Assembly: GCA_026874595.1 (NCBI GenBank)
Contig: CM049310.1
Coordinates: forward strand, 22,420,058 to 22,484,057
Origin: Sipunculus nudus
Lineage: Eukaryota; Annelida; Sipuncula; Golfingiida; Sipunculidae
DNA length: 64,000 nucleotides
Direction of reading: 5' to 3'
The translations under genes and the position numbers were made by a program. Every line of letters starts with the position of its first letter. Position 1 is the first letter of the stretch. The notes below the pieces were generated by a model. That model worked only from the letters and a program-made list of their open reading frames with translations, was not told where the DNA came from and made no database searches. Shown here in pieces: positions 60,629 through 64,000 of the stretch.

Positions 60629-63600
60629 GTAGGTCTACAACACAGAGGCTGTCTTCATTATATAGTGTAAGTAACAGAAACAGCTTGTATTCCAGGTAGG
60701 TCAACAGCACAGAGGCTGTCTTCATTATATGGTGTAACAGTAACACTGTATTCCAGGTAGGTCTACAGCACAGAAGCTGGCTTCATTATATAGTATAAGT
60801 AACAGAAACACCTTGTATTCCAGGTAGGTCTACAGCACAGAGGCTGTCTTCATTATATGGTGTAACAGTAACACTGTATTCCAGGTAGGTCTACAGCACA
60901 GAAGCTGGCTTCATTATATAGTATAAGTAACAGAAACAGCTTGTATTCCAGGTAGGTCTACAGCACAGTGGCTGTCTTCATTATATGGTGTAACAGTAAC
61001 ACTGTATTCCAGGTAGGTCTACAGCACAGAAGCTGTATTCCAGGTAGGTCTACAGCACAGAGGCTGGCTTCATTATATGGTGTAAGTAACAGAAACAACT
61101 TGTATTCCAGGTAGGTCTACAGCACAGAGGCTTTCTTCATTATATGGTGTAAGTAACAGAAACAACTTGTATTCCAGGTAGGTCTACAGCACAGAGGCTT
61201 TCTTCATTATATGGTGTAAGTAACAGAAACAACTGGTATCACAGGTAGGTCTACAGCACAGAGGCTGTTTTATATTATATGGTGTAAGTAACAAAAACAA
61301 CTTGTATTCCAGGTAGGTCTACAGCACAGAGGCTGTCTTCATTATATAGTGTAAGTAACAGAAACAGCTTGTATTCCAGGTAGGTCTACAGCACAGAGGC
61401 TGTCTTCATTATATGGTGTAACAGTAACACTGTATTCCAGGTAGGTCTACAGCACAGAAGCTGGCTTCATTATATAGTATAAGTAACAGAAACACCTTGT
61501 ATTCCAGGTAGGTCTGCAGCACAGAGGCTGTCTTTATTATATGGTGGAAGTAACAGAAACAACTTGTATTCCAAGTAGGTCTGTAGCACAGAGGCTGTCT
61601 TCATTATATAGTGTAAGAAACAGAAACACCTTGTATTACAGGTAGGTCTACAGCACAGAGGCTGTCTTTATTAAATGATGTAAGTAACAGAAACAACTTG
61701 TATTCCAAGTAGGTCTGTAGCACAGAGGCTGTCTTCATTATATAGTGTAAGTAACAGAAACACCTTGTATTACAGGTAGGTCTACAGCACAGAGGCTGTC
61801 TTTATTATATGGTGTAAGTAACAGAAACAACTTGTATTCCAGGTAGGTCTACAGCACAGAGGCTGTCTTTATTATATGGTGTAAGTAACAGAAACAACTT
61901 GCATTCCAGGTAGGTCTACAGCACAGAAGCTGGCTTCATTATATAGTGTAAGTAACAGAAACAACTTGTATTCCAAGTAGGTCTGTAGCACAGAGGCTGT
62001 CTTCATTATATAGTGTAAGTAACAGAAACACCTTGTATTCCAGGTAGGTCTACAGCACAGAGGCTGTCTTTATTATATGGTGTAAGTAACAGAAACAACT
62101 TGTATTCCAGGTAGGTCTAAAGCACAGAGGCTGTCTTTATTATATGGTGTAAGTAACAGAAACAACTTGCATTCCAGGTAGGTCTATAGCACAGAAGCTG
62201 GCTTCATTATATAGTAAAAGTAACAGAAACACCTTGTATTCCAGGTAGGTCTGCAGCACAGAGGCTGTCTTTATTATATGGTGGAAGTAACAAAAACAAC
62301 TTGTATTCCAAGTAGGTCTGTAGCACAGAGGCTGTCTTCATTATATAGTGTAAGTAACAGTAACACCTTGCATTCCAGGTAGGTCTACAGCACAGAAGCT
62401 GGCTTCATTATATAGTATAAGTAACAGAAACACCTTGTATTCCAGGTAGGTCTGCAGCACAGAGGCTGTCTTTATTATATGGTGGAAGTAACAGAAACAA
62501 CTTGTATTCCAAGTAGGTCTGTAGCACAGAGGCTGTCTTCATTATATAGTGTAAGTAACAGTAACACCTTGTATTACAGGTAGGTCTACAGCACAGAGGC
62601 TGTCTTTATTAAATGGTGTAAGTAACAGAAACAACTTGTATTCCTGGTAGATCTACAGCACAGAGGCTGTCTTCATTATATGGTGTAACAGTTACACTGT
62701 ATTCCAGGTAGGTCTACAGCACAGAAGCTGGCTTCATTATATAGTGTAAGTAACAGAAACAACTTGTATTCCAAGTAGGTCTGTAGCACAGAGGCTGTCT
62801 TCATTATATAGTGTAAGTAACAGAAACACCTTGTATTAAAGGTAGGTCTACAGCACAGAGGCTGTCTTTATTATATGGTGTAAGTAACAGAAACAACTTG
62901 TATTCCAGGTAGGTCTACAGCACAGAGGCTGTCTTTATTATATGGTGTAAGTAACAGAAACAACTTGCATTCCAGGTAGGTCTACAGCACAGAAGCTGGC
63001 TTCATTATATGGTGTAAGTAACAGAAACAACTTGTATTCCAGGTAGGTCTACAGCACAGAGGCTTTCTTTATTATATGGTGTAAGTAACAGAAACAACTT
63101 GTATTCCAGGTAGGTCTACAGCACAGAGGCTGTCTTCATTATATGGTGTAACAGTAACACTGTATTCCAGGTAGGTCTACAGCACAGAAGCTGTCTTCAT
63201 TATATGGTGTAAGTAACAGAAACAACTGGTATCACAGGTAGGTCTACAGCACAGAAGCTGGCTTCATTATATGGTGTAAGTAACAGAAACAACTTGTATT
63301 CCAGGTAGGTCTACAGCACAGAGGCTGTCTTCATTATATGGTGTAACAGTAACACTGTATTCCAGGTAGGTCTACAGCACAGAGGCTGTCTTCATTATAT
63401 GGTGTAAGTAACAGAAACAACTGGTATCACAGGTAGGTCTACAGCACAGAGGCTGTTTTATATTATATGGTGTAAGTAACAAAAACAACTTGTATTCCAG
63501 GTAGGTCTACAGCACAGAGGCTGTCTTTATTATATGGTGTAAGTAACAGAAACAACTTGTATTCCAGGTAGGTCTACAGCACAGAGGCTGTCTTCATTAT

Positions 63601-64000
63601 ATGGTGTAACAGTAACACTGTATTCCAGGTAGGTCTACAGCACAGAGGCTGTCTTCATTATATGGTGTAAGTAACAGAAACAACTGGTATCACAGGTAGG
63701 TCTACAGCACAGAAGCTGGCTTCATTATATGGTGTAAGTAACAGAAACAACTTGTATTCCAGGTAGGTCTACAGCACAGAGGCTGTCTTCATTATATGGT
63801 GTAACAGTAACACTGTATTCCAGGTAGGTCTACAGCACAGAAGCTGGCTTCATTATATGGTGCAAGTAACAGAAACAACTTGTATTCCAGGTAGGTCTAC
63901 AGCACAGAGGCTGTCTTCATTATATGGTGTAACAGTAACACTGTATTCCAGGTAGGTCTACAGCACAGAGGCTGTCTTCATAATATGGTGTAAGAAACAG
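60609..64000 (+). repeat. Minisatellite built from the NUP42 exon 3 / intron 3 junction
   Basis: About 52 tandem units run from the exon end to the window edge. Long units are 67 bp (GTAGGTCTACAGCACAGAGG, CTGTCTTCATTATATGGTGT, AAGTAACAGAAACAACTTGT, ATTCCAG). Short units are 61 bp, with 'aacagtaacactg' replacing 'aagtaacagaaacaacttg'. At least one unit (near 61027) is cut to about 27 bp. Each long unit carries a copy of the coding exon end (GAAACACCTTGTATTCCAG or a variant) with the donor GTAGGT, plus a second donor-like GTAAGT. The array lies in intron 3 and its end is outside the window. Confidence 0.97.

Overview
This is eukaryotic DNA: interrupted genes with GT..AG introns, no operons, an AT-rich background with long (AT)n, (CT)n and (CA)n tracts, and many non-LTR and DNA transposons. 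The dispersed repeats (blocks rich in TGACCT motifs, blocks ending in GACGGACG-type tracts, a CR1-group LINE with PHD-finger and GDS-type ORF1) are, as far as I recall, typical of molluscs, and a bivalve is my best guess. That guess is inference, not shown by the sequence alone. Only two host genes are recognisable, one at each end.

Left end (1-9231, minus strand): the 5' part of a membrane adenylate cyclase that resembles the type III enzyme (ADCY3). A first coding exon (8419-9231) and a second exon (5737-5886) join in phase and encode the N-terminus, all six helices of the first membrane domain and the start of the linker to the first catalytic domain. The rest of the gene should lie beyond position 1. 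A GC-rich hAT-type element (2792-4179) and two blocks of dispersed repeat sit in its introns or flanks.

Middle (9.3-59 kb): about 50 kb with no convincing host gene. It holds a decayed full-length CR1-group LINE (9490-13831), a decayed L1/Tx1-like LINE (15.95-16.9 kb, minus), a collinear tandem segmental duplication (about 19.36-25.24 kb and 26.46-30.83 kb), an inverted LINE reverse-transcriptase relic (21.48-22.34 kb), a second hAT-like element with a perfect 8-bp target duplication (22592-23037), a SINE with a 13-bp target duplication (27515-27652), a tandem array of dispersed repeat (33.2-34.2 kb), a small Helitron with its terminal hairpin and CTAG end (36146-36457), an inverted pair of tRNA-derived SINE heads (36.5-36.7 kb), a MITE (37.1-37.5 kb), a 4-kb element with long inverted ends (44834-48784) holding an L1/Tx1-like LINE piece, an L2-like LINE piece (49062-49790), and a two-level minisatellite (49.93-51.25 kb).

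Right end (59.3-64 kb, plus strand): the first three exons of NUP42, the CCCH zinc-finger nucleoporin that helps mRNA export. The third exon runs directly into a minisatellite of about 52 units that continues to the window edge. Its repeat unit contains the last ~20 bases of that coding exon together with its splice donor, so the exon/intron junction itself has been amplified. This is the most unusual structure in the window. The two genes are divergently oriented and there is no evidence that they work together.
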